From positions 1-64,000 of the forward strand of contig NZ_MLFP01000002.1 of assembly GCF_002095465.1 (NCBI RefSeq): DNA of 64,000 bases, given 5' to 3'. Shown here one piece after another: positions 56,603 through 64,000 of this stretch; the stretch's first letter is position 1, and the number at the start of each line of letters is the position of its first letter. The DNA comes from Pantoea rodasii. GTDB taxonomy: Bacteria > Pseudomonadota > Gammaproteobacteria > Enterobacterales > Enterobacteriaceae. Position numbers and translations under genes: made by a program. Below the pieces are notes generated by a model. That model ran no database searches. It was not told where the DNA came from and saw nothing but the letters and a program-made list of their open reading frames with translations.

Positions 56603-56628
56603 GGCGAGGCTTCGGCCTCGCCTTTTTT
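56603..56628 (+). terminator. Terminator of the lysis-tailspike operon
   Basis: Perfect 8-bp stem GGCGAGGC / GCCTCGCC with a TTCG tetraloop, followed by TTTTTT, 15 bp after the tailspike stop. It closes the cassette as one transcription unit. Confidence 0.9.
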
Positions 56629-56724
56629 GTTTGTGGCGTAAGGCGGGCACCTGTTTTCGTGGAGGCGGACTTCGGACTTCGGGTTGCGTGAAGGGCGCTA
56701 TCACTGTGCCTCAGCCGCGTTACA

Positions 56725-58632
56725 TTACCCCTGCAATAAGGTCAGCACCTGTTGCGGCTGCAGGTTGGCTTTAGCCAGCACGGAAGAACTGGCTTGCTGC
56801 ACAATCTGTGCCCGGGTCAGCGCGGAAACCTCCGCCGCATAATCTGCATCTTCAATACGTGAGCGAGCACTTGCCAGGTTGGTCGTTGCACCACTTTGTA
56901 AGCTTTGCGCCGAACTCAACCGGTTTGCCGCTGCACCTAACTCACTGCGCTGGCTATCAACGCGTGCAATCGCTCTATCCAGTGTCGCCAGTGGATCATC
57001 AGGATGCTTCAGGCGGATCTCGTCACCCACTTCTTTTACGCTGGTGGTGGTGAGATTAGTTGAGGTATCCGTAACCGAGGACACATTGGCCATATAGTAG
57101 ATTTGAACATCACCAACGCCGCGTAACGTCTTCAGCATCAAGGCGTTCGGGGCACTGTCTTCCGTCACAAAGGTGGCGGTTTTGCTCTCACGCCCGTCAG
57201 GCACCCCCATGTAGTAATTGCCGTCACTGTCCAGCCGCAAAACGTCATTGCTGCTGACGCCCTGGGCATCGGTATACCTGACATCGACATTGGCGGGATC
57301 CAGCGTGATGTATGAAGTACCGGTGACGCTGGTGACGTCATTAAAACTGTTGATGCTGCTGCTGCTACTGGTGGCTTTAACACTCAGGCTAACGTCGTTG
57401 CCATCCGAGGTGGTGGTCACCGTGGCGTTGTAATATTGGTAGTTGCCGCCGCCGCTATCCACTTCCATCACATATTGTCCGCCTGTGGTGCGGAGTAAGC
57501 GTGCATCGCTGCTGGCGACGGCGTTGTTTAAGCCATCGGTAAAACTCAGGGTCGCACTACTGGTGGTGACGGTTGGCGTGGTGTTCACCGCGGTTGGCAG
57601 TGTGGCGAAATCACCGTCCGTTTTCACAGGATCGGTGGTCATTGTCGCCGTAATCGCGCCACTGGAGCCGTAACTTATAGTGGCAGGATAATAATTATCA
57701 TCCTGTTCAATATAATACTGGCCACTGTCTTCAGTCAGCGTTGGGGCGGGCGTGTTGCTCAACGCGGTGCCAGTATTATCCTGGTAGTTAATCGAGGTCA
57801 TGCTGCGGGAAGCAATGGTCTCCACCGGGCTGTAAAGCGGCACGCTGGTGCTTCTACTGATTAAAACATTACCCGCCGCTGAAGAGGTATCCCAGCGGGC
57901 GCTGACACTGGCCAGATAATAGGTCGGCTTGCCATCGCTGCCGGTGGTTTGAATAAATTGCTGACCATTGTTACTACTTTGCACCAGCTGTGGCGAGTCC
58001 GCTGCAGGAGAGTAGTTCACGGTAATGGCCGGACTGCTCAATGACATGTTCAGCGCCAAACCGGTCAGGCTCGGAACCGCCGTAACCTTGCCACTGATAC
58101 CGCTGATCACGAAGTCATCCAGACCTAACTCACTGACGCTGAATCCGCTCGATAAATCGACGCCAATCTTTTGATTATCATTGGCACCCACCTGAATTCC
58201 CACGCGACCCGCGCTGCCATCCAGAAGTTTTAGCCCGTTAAAGCTCGAACTGCTGTTGAGGCGATTAATCTCTTTGAGATTCAGGTTTATCTCCGCCTGA
58301 ATGGAATCGGTATCTTCCTGAGAGTTGGTGCCGTTCAACCCTTGCACCGTTAGCTGACGGATACGCTGCAAGCGATTGTTGACTTCATCCAGCGCGCTGC
58401 TGGCCGTATCTACCATCGATAAACCATCGCCGGTGTTGCGCTGCGCCTGCGCCAGGCCACTCTGCTGGCTGGTAAAACGGTTTGCTATCGCCTGGCCTGC
58501 TGCATCATCACGGGCACTGTTGATGCGCATCCCTGAGGACAGGCGCTCAATCGCCACGCTCAGAGCGGAACCATTTTGGTTCGACTGCTTCGTCGCGATC
58601 ATCGCAGAAACGTTGGTTTGAAGGCTGATCAT
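56725..58632 (-). CDS. fliC: Flagellin with an enlarged variable region
   Basis: Flagellar filament protein of 635 residues. The conserved D0/D1 ends are clear: MISLQTNVSAMIATKQSN, ERLSSGMRINSARDDAAGQ at the N-terminus, and SRIEDADYAAEVSALTRAQI with a final VLTLLQG at the C-terminus. The central 350 or so residues are Ser/Thr-rich beta-type sequence with repeated G-x-YY units. Start 58632 is the conserved Met; a TTG six codons upstream is rejected. No other flagellar gene (fliD, fliS, fljA) is next to it. A sigma-28 promoter lies upstream. Confidence 0.93.
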   Translation of the reverse strand: MISLQTNVSAMIATKQSNQNGSALSVAIERLSSGMRINSARDDAAGQAIANRFTSQQSGLAQAQRNTGDGLSMVDTASSALDEVNNRLQRIRQLTVQGLNGTNSQEDTDSIQAEINLNLKEINRLNSSSSFNGLKLLDGSAGRVGIQVGANDNQKIGVDLSSGFSVSELGLDDFVISGISGKVTAVPSLTGLALNMSLSSPAITVNYSPAADSPQLVQSSNNGQQFIQTTGSDGKPTYYLASVSARWDTSSAAGNVLISRSTSVPLYSPVETIASRSMTSINYQDNTGTALSNTPAPTLTEDSGQYYIEQDDNYYPATISYGSSGAITATMTTDPVKTDGDFATLPTAVNTTPTVTTSSATLSFTDGLNNAVASSDARLLRTTGGQYVMEVDSGGGNYQYYNATVTTTSDGNDVSLSVKATSSSSSINSFNDVTSVTGTSYITLDPANVDVRYTDAQGVSSNDVLRLDSDGNYYMGVPDGRESKTATFVTEDSAPNALMLKTLRGVGDVQIYYMANVSSVTDTSTNLTTTSVKEVGDEIRLKHPDDPLATLDRAIARVDSQRSELGAAANRLSSAQSLQSGATTNLASARSRIEDADYAAEVSALTRAQIVQQASSSVLAKANLQPQQVLTLLQG

Positions 58633-58665
58633 CGGGGTTCTCAAGGCCAAATTGCACTGTATGCA

Positions 58666-58691
58666 TTATCGGCATCTCATCTCAGACTTTA
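58666..58691 (-). promoter_or_regulatory. Sigma-28 (FliA) promoter of the flagellin gene
   Basis: On the minus strand TAAA (58688-58691) and GCCGATAA (58666-58673) are separated by 14 bases. The -10 matches the FliA consensus in all eight positions; the spacer is one base shorter than the usual 15. The start codon lies about 34 bp beyond it. Confidence 0.85.
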
Positions 58692-59541
58692 AAAAAGATT
58701 TGAGCTAAGTAACCTTCATTGGCTACGCTTCGCTTAAATTTGCAGTGTTTTATACTATTGGTTTGATTTTATATTTAATGTTGCTCTGCAATGTGTTGCA
58801 GGAGTGGATTTTTATGGAGATATGGGAAACAGACTACTAAATATAGTAGGTCCGAAAGTAACTGAAGATTAATTACAGTTTAATTTAATGAGATTATTCG
58901 CCTGATAACTTATAGAACAACGTGTTAGCGACGGATGGCCTTTTAAACTGATTTCTATCTTATTATTCCTAACAATCTGTTACAGCTGCACTTATCAATT
59001 TGAAGAATCCCAATTCATCACGGCTAATCTTTGCCTCCCTGCTTAATCCGTTTATCAGCTAAGTAAATTCCGTATTGGCAGGGTGCCCATTGACCTAATT
59101 ACCGTGCCTGGTGAGAATGCCAGTGAAAGTTTTGAATTAGATCGCAAATTTGGGGCTGCTAGCCCATTGCAATACGGCTGCGAGGGCCGTGTTGAATTAA
59201 CGCCACTTGCCCTTAACGGACAGCGAATGACGCACCGAAATGATTAAAGGGCAGGGCATACAGCAAAAATCGTTAATGTCGTGATGTTCATTGAGAAGGC
59301 CGTCTTTAGATGTACCTTTTTAATCCCGAACGGCATGTCCTGTGAACCCTGACAAATCAGCGCAATGCGGCTGAATTTATCAGGCTAATGATAAAGAACA
59401 TTATTAATTAATGCCTTGAAAGGCGCGAGGGTTGCGAAACGCTACTTTCCCGCTGAAAGTTTTTAACTGGCTGATATTTAACTGAACTCTTATGAGCGCA
59501 GCGCGGTCTCTTTACGTCAAAAATAGCCTGAATCATGCAGT
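58692..59541. other. AT-rich gene-poor gap between flagellin and polysaccharide genes
   Basis: About 850 bp without a supported gene. It is more AT-rich than its surroundings. One reading frame at 59083-59247 (GTG start, 54 residues, RKFGAASPLQYGCEGR, ending TPLALNGQRMTHRND) looks protein-like in composition and may be a gene remnant, but it has no ribosome binding site and was not recognised. Confidence 0.5.
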
Positions 59542-59580
59542 CAGTACACTGGTAGCTGTAAGCCAGGGGCGGTAGCCTGT
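59542..59580 (+). promoter_or_regulatory. JUMPstart element with ops (RfaH recruitment site)
   Basis: The stretch closely follows the 39-bp JUMPstart sequence of enterobacterial polysaccharide operons: CAGTACACTGGTAGCTGT near the start, then AAGCCAGGGGCGGTAGCC. The ops core GGCGGTAGCCTG (59568-59579) is the element that pauses RNA polymerase and recruits RfaH. It lies 243 bp ahead of the first glycosyltransferase gene. Confidence 0.9.
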
Positions 59581-59822
59581 CTATTTTGCAGCCTGAATTA
59601 AAAATAAAACTGCACGATTTACCTGGCGAAATTCTTATTTTCGTTGTGGTTTCGTGAGTATTTAAAGGCCATATTTATTTTCCTGAGGATACTCCTAAAT
59701 ATGCTATCCATCATTGTTAAGCCGGGTGACAGTAATCTGAAGTGTGGACTGCGTAAATCGCTTCCCGTTTCACTTATCTTTATTTACCCGCTTTTTTAAT
59801 ACCGACAGAGTCCAGAGGTCAT

Positions 59823-60800
59823 ATGCAAAATCCCGTTAACGACGTTTTACTGAGCGTCATCGTGCCGGTGTACAACGCCGCGGCGTATCTGGAGCGATGC
59901 ATCGAAAGTCTGATAAAGCAGGATGAAATTCGCTTTGAAGTGATATTCATCAATGACGGCTCAACCGATCATTCGCTGGCCATATTACAGAACTATGCCC
60001 ATTACCCGCATTTCCACCTGATTAATCAGCCAAATGGCGGAGTGTCGTCTGCCCGCAATCAGGGGATTCGCGCCTCGCGTGGCAAACTGCTGTGTTTCCT
60101 CGACGCCGATGATTTTCTGCCGCCCACCGCTTTCTCAACCTATGTGCGCCTGATGCAAAACAATGTGGGCCTGGTGGTGGGTGAGTCTCAGCACTTTACG
60201 GCGCAGGGCAAACCGCTCGATTTCCCGCCGAATGCGGAGGCTTCACGCACGCTGAATGCCTCAGCAGCGATTAACGATCTGCTCTATTTCAACCCGCGTC
60301 ACGGCATCTGCGACAAGGTGTTTCGCGGCGACGTGATCCGTCAGCATCAGCTGTGTTTTAACGAGGAGATTTATAACTTCGAAGACCTGCTGTTTGTGAT
60401 GAATTATCTGCACCTGCAGCAGGCAAGCGACGTGGTCTTCACTCAGCGGGTGGTTTATCACTATGTGGTATCGGACAACTCGGCGACCCGGTCGATGTTG
60501 CGCGAAAAACACTTCTCTTTTGCTCGCTCATTTGGCGGCATGAAAGCGTTTTTATCCACTCAGCACGACCGCTGCTATTACCACCTCTATTTAAAAGTCA
60601 CCTCGTCATACATCTATAAGGCGTTGCATAGCGACGGCTTTAGCCGCGCGTTTGTTGATGAATATATCGCGCTCTATCGTCGCAGCTTTAAGTCCTGGTG
60701 CTCATCAGGGCCGATGCTCAATCCGTGGAGTCTCTACTTTGCGCTGTTTTTCGTCAGCCCGCGTCTCGTCTCACGCTTACGCAAACTGGCACAAAAATAA
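59823..60800 (+). CDS. Family 2 glycosyltransferase (first)
   Basis: GT-A-fold transferase of 325 residues, probably peripheral at the inner membrane, adding a sugar to a lipid-linked glycan. The N-terminal LLSVIVPVYNAAAYLERCI and FINDGSTDHSLAIL bind the nucleotide sugar, NGGVSSARNQGI is typical, and the metal motif is DADD at residues 94-97. The sugar cannot be predicted. It is the first gene after the JUMPstart leader and starts 16 bp before the flippase gene ends the gap. Confidence 0.88.
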   Translation: MQNPVNDVLLSVIVPVYNAAAYLERCIESLIKQDEIRFEVIFINDGSTDHSLAILQNYAHYPHFHLINQPNGGVSSARNQGIRASRGKLLCFLDADDFLPPTAFSTYVRLMQNNVGLVVGESQHFTAQGKPLDFPPNAEASRTLNASAAINDLLYFNPRHGICDKVFRGDVIRQHQLCFNEEIYNFEDLLFVMNYLHLQQASDVVFTQRVVYHYVVSDNSATRSMLREKHFSFARSFGGMKAFLSTQHDRCYYHLYLKVTSSYIYKALHSDGFSRAFVDEYIALYRRSFKSWCSSGPMLNPWSLYFALFFVSPRLVSRLRKLAQK

Positions 60801-60816
60801 ACGCTGAGGGTGATCT

Positions 60817-62124
60817 GTGAAAGATAAATTAAAGAATTCGATGTGGATGATCGCGGAAAAACTGATCGCGGTATTTGGCCTGATCTTTGTCACCTCCTAC
60901 GTGGCGAAATATGTCGGGCCAACCACCTTCGGCATTATCTCGGTTTCCATGCTGGTGTTTCAGTTTATCCAGTCGATTGCCGCGATGGGCAGTGATGTGA
61001 TTCTGCTAAAACGCATTTCACAAAACCGCCACTCAGGGATTCGTCTGATGATGGCCACGTTTTTATTGGTGCTGGTGTTGTATTGCGCGCTGGCGGCCAG
61101 TGGCATGGTGATTATGGGGGAAGAGTGGAGCCGGGAAGCACTGATCTTTATCTGTGCGGCGGCGGTGGCTTGCCTGTTCTCTTCGCTCGATCTGGTCAAT
61201 ATCTATAACGAAGCGATGCTCAATGCGCGTTTGAATGTGATCGCCAATGTCGCAGGACTGGCAATCAGTTTGACTGTGCGCTTCTTTATTTCCTGGTACG
61301 AACTGGATCCTCACTATCTCGCCATCCCTATCGTGTTGGCGACTTTGCTTCCCTTCAGCATCAAACTTGCCATTTTCATGCATTACCACCGGCAAATTCC
61401 GGTTCCCGCCTTGCGACAGATGAAGAAATATTCGCGCTATATGGTGGCATCCGGAATATCACTGGTTTTCTCAGTGATCGCGGTGGCGATTTATACCCGT
61501 GTCAACCAGGTCAGCGTCTCCTATTTTCTCGGTATTAAAGAGGCCGGTATTTTCGCCGTGGCGATGACACTGGCAACGTCGTGGGTCTTTCTCCCCAACG
61601 CGTTATTAGCCTCTTTCTTCCCGGCCTTCTTCGCCGAGCGAGACAGTGAGCAGTCGATCATTAAAGCGCAAAAGCTCCATCTGTTGGTACTGGGCGTATC
61701 CGGTGGGGTGATCATGGCGATTTGGCTGCTGTCCGGCTGGTTCATTCGTGACTTTTATGGTGAGGCGTATCTGGATGCCGTGGCGCCAACGTTGCTGCTG
61801 AGCGTGGGTGCCATGTGCGCAGTGCTGAGCAGTGTGATGGACCGCTTTATTATTAAATATAACGGTTACCGTTATCTGGTGAAAAAAACCTTCGCCGTCT
61901 TAATTATTTGCCTGGCATCTTCCGTGATATTGGTGCCGATTTTTGGTTTAACCGGCGCCGCCATGAGCGTGGTATTAACCGAATTCCTTTCCTTCTCGCT
62001 GCTTAATTACTTTTTTGCTGCACAACCTGTCATGCGTATTCATCAAATATTTTTCAACCCCAGGAAGCTATGGCTGCTCTTTAGCAATATTAAAACCTCA
62101 GACAGTAAAGAGAGTTTATCATGA
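60817..62124 (+). CDS. Polysaccharide flippase of the Wzx/MVF type
   Basis: Integral membrane protein of 435 residues with about 12-14 hydrophobic segments, expected to move an undecaprenyl-linked oligosaccharide to the periplasmic side. The N-terminal region (SMWMIAEKLIAVFGLIFVTS, YVGPTTFGIISVSMLVFQF) is typical of polysaccharide biosynthesis flippases. Its end overlaps the next gene by four bases. No polymerase (Wzy) gene is present in the cluster. Confidence 0.87.
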   Translation: MKDKLKNSMWMIAEKLIAVFGLIFVTSYVAKYVGPTTFGIISVSMLVFQFIQSIAAMGSDVILLKRISQNRHSGIRLMMATFLLVLVLYCALAASGMVIMGEEWSREALIFICAAAVACLFSSLDLVNIYNEAMLNARLNVIANVAGLAISLTVRFFISWYELDPHYLAIPIVLATLLPFSIKLAIFMHYHRQIPVPALRQMKKYSRYMVASGISLVFSVIAVAIYTRVNQVSVSYFLGIKEAGIFAVAMTLATSWVFLPNALLASFFPAFFAERDSEQSIIKAQKLHLLVLGVSGGVIMAIWLLSGWFIRDFYGEAYLDAVAPTLLLSVGAMCAVLSSVMDRFIIKYNGYRYLVKKTFAVLIICLASSVILVPIFGLTGAAMSVVLTEFLSFSLLNYFFAAQPVMRIHQIFFNPRKLWLLFSNIKTSDSKESLS

Positions 62125-63116
62125 ATGAAAACCCACTATTTAGTATTATCATTCCCGTCTATAACTCACAAAAAACCATCAAGCGAACATTGCTGAGCGT
62201 GCTTAATCAGACTTACGGCAATTATGAAGTTGTGGTGGTTAATGATGGTAGCAATGATTCAAGCGTGAAAGTCCTGGAAGAGTTTTTACCTTTTTCTCAG
62301 GTCAGTGTCATTCACCAGATTAATGCCGGCGTCAGTGCAGCCCGCAACAGTGGATTGCAACAGGCCCGTGGGGATTATGTGCTTTTCCTCGATGCAGATG
62401 ATTGGGTCGATGATAATTTCCTGATGCTGTTCAAGCAGAATCTGGATGCGTGGCCAGCAGAGACCGTCGATTTAATGGTCGGCAACCTCAACGATAACCG
62501 TGTGGGTAAGGTTTCGCAGGCAGGCTTCTTTAGCAACGAGGATATCCCTTATGTTCTCGGTGAGCTGGAGATGAGTGATAACATTGGCTATCTGCATAAT
62601 AAATGTTATCGCCGTCAGATTTTAAGTGAATTAAATCTGCGTTTCATGGAAGGCATCTCCATGAGTGAAGATCTGCTGTTCAACCTGAAGTTCTTTAGCT
62701 GTATCAGTAATTTTCTCGTGACACCGGGTGCGGCTTATCATTATGAAGACGTCGCGGGCTCGTTATCTAAGCAGAAAGTACAGTACAGTGAATTGAAGGT
62801 GCGAAAGCAATTTCTCACGACGTTGTATGATTCGATTGTTGATAAATATCAGGGAAGCAATCTCGATTATTTGCTGAAGGGCATTTCTAAACGCGTCCTG
62901 GCGTTGGATATGCAAATCGTAACGGCAATGTATCATTCGTCCTTTTCACCTGCGGATATTGCGCAGGAAATAAATGAAATAAAGCGGGGTAAATACTCGA
63001 AAGGGATTTTCATTCTGCTCAATAAAAATGAAAAATTGAAGTACATGATTATGAATTTGAATACTATCACAGCGTACTATTTTCTTTATGCACTCTACAG
63101 AATGCGCGCATTCTGA
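62121..63116 (+). CDS. Family 2 glycosyltransferase (second)
   Basis: GT2 enzyme of 331 residues. NPLFSIIIPVYNSQKTIKR, VVVNDGSNDSSVKVLEEF, NAGVSAARNSGLQQARGDY and the DADDW motif (residues 91-95) are present. The C-terminal part resembles the first glycosyltransferase in layout (GISMSEDLLFNLKFFSC compared with IYNFEDLLFVMNYLHL), so the two may be related by duplication. The gene is clearly more AT-rich than the housekeeping genes, suggesting transfer. It ends the operon. Confidence 0.88.
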   Translation: MNENPLFSIIIPVYNSQKTIKRTLLSVLNQTYGNYEVVVVNDGSNDSSVKVLEEFLPFSQVSVIHQINAGVSAARNSGLQQARGDYVLFLDADDWVDDNFLMLFKQNLDAWPAETVDLMVGNLNDNRVGKVSQAGFFSNEDIPYVLGELEMSDNIGYLHNKCYRRQILSELNLRFMEGISMSEDLLFNLKFFSCISNFLVTPGAAYHYEDVAGSLSKQKVQYSELKVRKQFLTTLYDSIVDKYQGSNLDYLLKGISKRVLALDMQIVTAMYHSSFSPADIAQEINEIKRGKYSKGIFILLNKNEKLKYMIMNLNTITAYYFLYALYRMRAF

Positions 63117-63614
63117 TTTGAAATTCCTCCGGAATTATTCTCTGAAATTGTCTGCCGCTGTTAATCCTCCAGGATACAGGGTGGAACGATTGCTGCGTCA
63201 GAGAGCAGTTGCCGGGGGAGTTTCACCCTTGTTGACTGCAGCACCTGTGGCAACGGTTTGCCGTTGCCACATTTTCCCTGCCAATCCTGCTTTTTCGCCA
63301 TACCGCTCACTCACCCCTTTCTGATTGTTCTGCACGCTCGCCACGCTTTCCCCGTGGCCGACAAGTCCTTGCACTCTCCCCACGTCTCATGTCAAATAGC
63401 GCCCCATGCAATCGTTTGCGTGCGCGAATCATGCATTTTTGTCGATTAATTCGCCAGTTCAAGCATTTTTAGCCTGTTTGTGATGCATGTCTTGCGTTCA
63501 GGCAACCTTAACGCGCGAAAAACGCGTAGCATGTGCCCGGTCGCGTTAATCGCCTATTTAGCAGCCGTGATTGCGGTTGCATTGTTGATGAAGCTTTACA
63601 TTGTGGAGAGACAG
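63117..63614. other. Gap between the polysaccharide operon and sdaC
   Basis: About 500 bp. It holds the terminator at 63246-63276 and then presumably the sdaC promoter, which I could not place. Short open frames here have no ribosome binding site or recognisable product. Confidence 0.6.
63246..63276 (+). terminator. Terminator of the polysaccharide operon
   Basis: Perfect 11-bp stem TGTGGCAACGG / CCGTTGCCACA with a TTTG loop, followed by TTTTCC. It is 130 bp after the second glycosyltransferase stop. Confidence 0.75.
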
Positions 63615-64000
63615 ATGGACAACTCACAAACCGTTGCGCAGGGCACGGTTGAGGCCAGCACAACAGGCTGGCGCAAGAGTGATACCGTGTGGATGCTGGG
63701 TCTGTACGGTACGGCGATTGGCGCAGGCGTGCTGTTCCTGCCAATCAATGCGGGTGCAGGTGGATTGATTCCCCTGATTATTATGACGATCCTTGCCTTC
63801 CCGATGACCTACTATGCACACCGCGCACTGACGCGATTTGTGCTGTCGGGTAAAAATCCCGGTGAAGACATCACTGAAGTGGTGGAAGAGCACTTTGGCG
63901 TGGGCGCCGGCAAGATCATCACGTTGCTCTATTTCTTCGCCATCTTCCCGATCCTGCTGATGTACAGCGTGGCAATCACCAACACCGTTGATAGCTTTAT
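63615..64000 (+). CDS. sdaC: Serine transporter SdaC, 5' part
   Basis: Proton-serine symporter of the HAAAP family, inner membrane. Only the first 128 residues are in the window. [40 protein letters not shown] and [20 protein letters not shown] match E. coli SdaC closely, while YhaO/DlsT-like relatives differ more. Start 63615 follows GGAGAG; an in-frame ATG at 63531 would add 28 residues with a hydrophobic stretch that the family lacks. The E. coli locus is elsewhere, so order differs here. Confidence 0.9.
   Translation, partial: MDNSQTVAQGTVEASTTGWRKSDTVWMLGLYGTAIGAGVLFLPINAGAGGLIPLIIMTILAFPMTYYAHRALTRFVLSGKNPGEDITEVVEEHFGVGAGKIITLLYFFAIFPILLMYSVAITNTVDSF

Noticed and set aside
53073-56628. 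Tailocin (phage-tail-like bacteriocin)
   Set aside because: No tube, sheath, baseplate or tape-measure genes are present; only lysis genes and a spike.
12840-63600. CRISPR arrays
   Set aside because: The repeats seen are short palindromes scattered between genes, without regular spacers; no cas gene is present.

Overview
The window is chromosomal DNA of an enterobacterium, most probably Erwiniaceae (Pantoea or a close relative). The basis is gene order: dkgB, yafC, yafD, mltD, gloB, yafS, rnhA, dnaQ, tRNA-Asp, then yafV, fadE, gmhA, yafJ, yafK, dinB, pepD, gpt, frsA, crl, porin, proB, proA follow the Escherichia coli 5-minute region almost colinearly. Non-E. coli blocks are inserted between them: purine catabolism, katG, higBA, methionine salvage, a sugar-type ABC transporter, and a phage-lysis/flagellin/polysaccharide region. 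The genus is an inference.

Layout. 1-8.7 kb: conserved housekeeping genes ending in a tRNA-Asp with a strong promoter. 8.7-23.9 kb: a complete-looking allantoin-to-oxamate catabolic region like the Klebsiella hpx genes: NCS1 permease, GntR regulator, allantoin racemase and allantoinase; a reverse operon hpxWXYZ; RpiR regulator; a polar amino-acid-type ABC transporter; ureidoglycine aminotransferase; allantoate amidohydrolase; and the two post-urate enzymes uraD and uraH. No xanthine or urate oxidising enzyme is present. 24.1-27.1 kb: katG and a HigBA toxin-antitoxin pair with operators. 27.2-33.5 kb: yafV and the full methylthioribose salvage set (mtnE, mtnB, mtnC, mtnD, mtnA, mtnK) with two MetJ-type operators. 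33.6-39.7 kb: fadE, gmhA, yafJ, yafK, dinB. 39.8-43.4 kb: a three-gene ribose-type ABC transporter whose upstream DNA also holds a MetJ-like operator, so it may import methylthioribose. 43.7-51.6 kb: pepD, gpt, frsA, crl, a PhoE-position porin with a Pho box, proB and proA.

51.6-63.1 kb is accessory. It has a LexA/CI-type (S24) repressor with four operator-like repeats, an unknown Cys/Arg-rich protein, then lysozyme, holin, Rz/Rz1 spanins and a beta-helix tailspike, with no head, tail or integrase genes. Next come a large orphan flagellin with a sigma-28 promoter, a 1.2 kb gene-poor stretch ending in a JUMPstart/ops element, and a glycosyltransferase-flippase-glycosyltransferase operon. The window ends inside a serine transporter gene (sdaC).

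Seven genes (yafC, gloB, hpxW, hpxF, proB, proA and the S24 repressor) each lack exactly one base, nearly always in a homopolymer. Restoring it gives full-length products. This pattern fits uncorrected sequencing error far better than seven pseudogenes, so these are annotated as intact genes with a probable sequence error.
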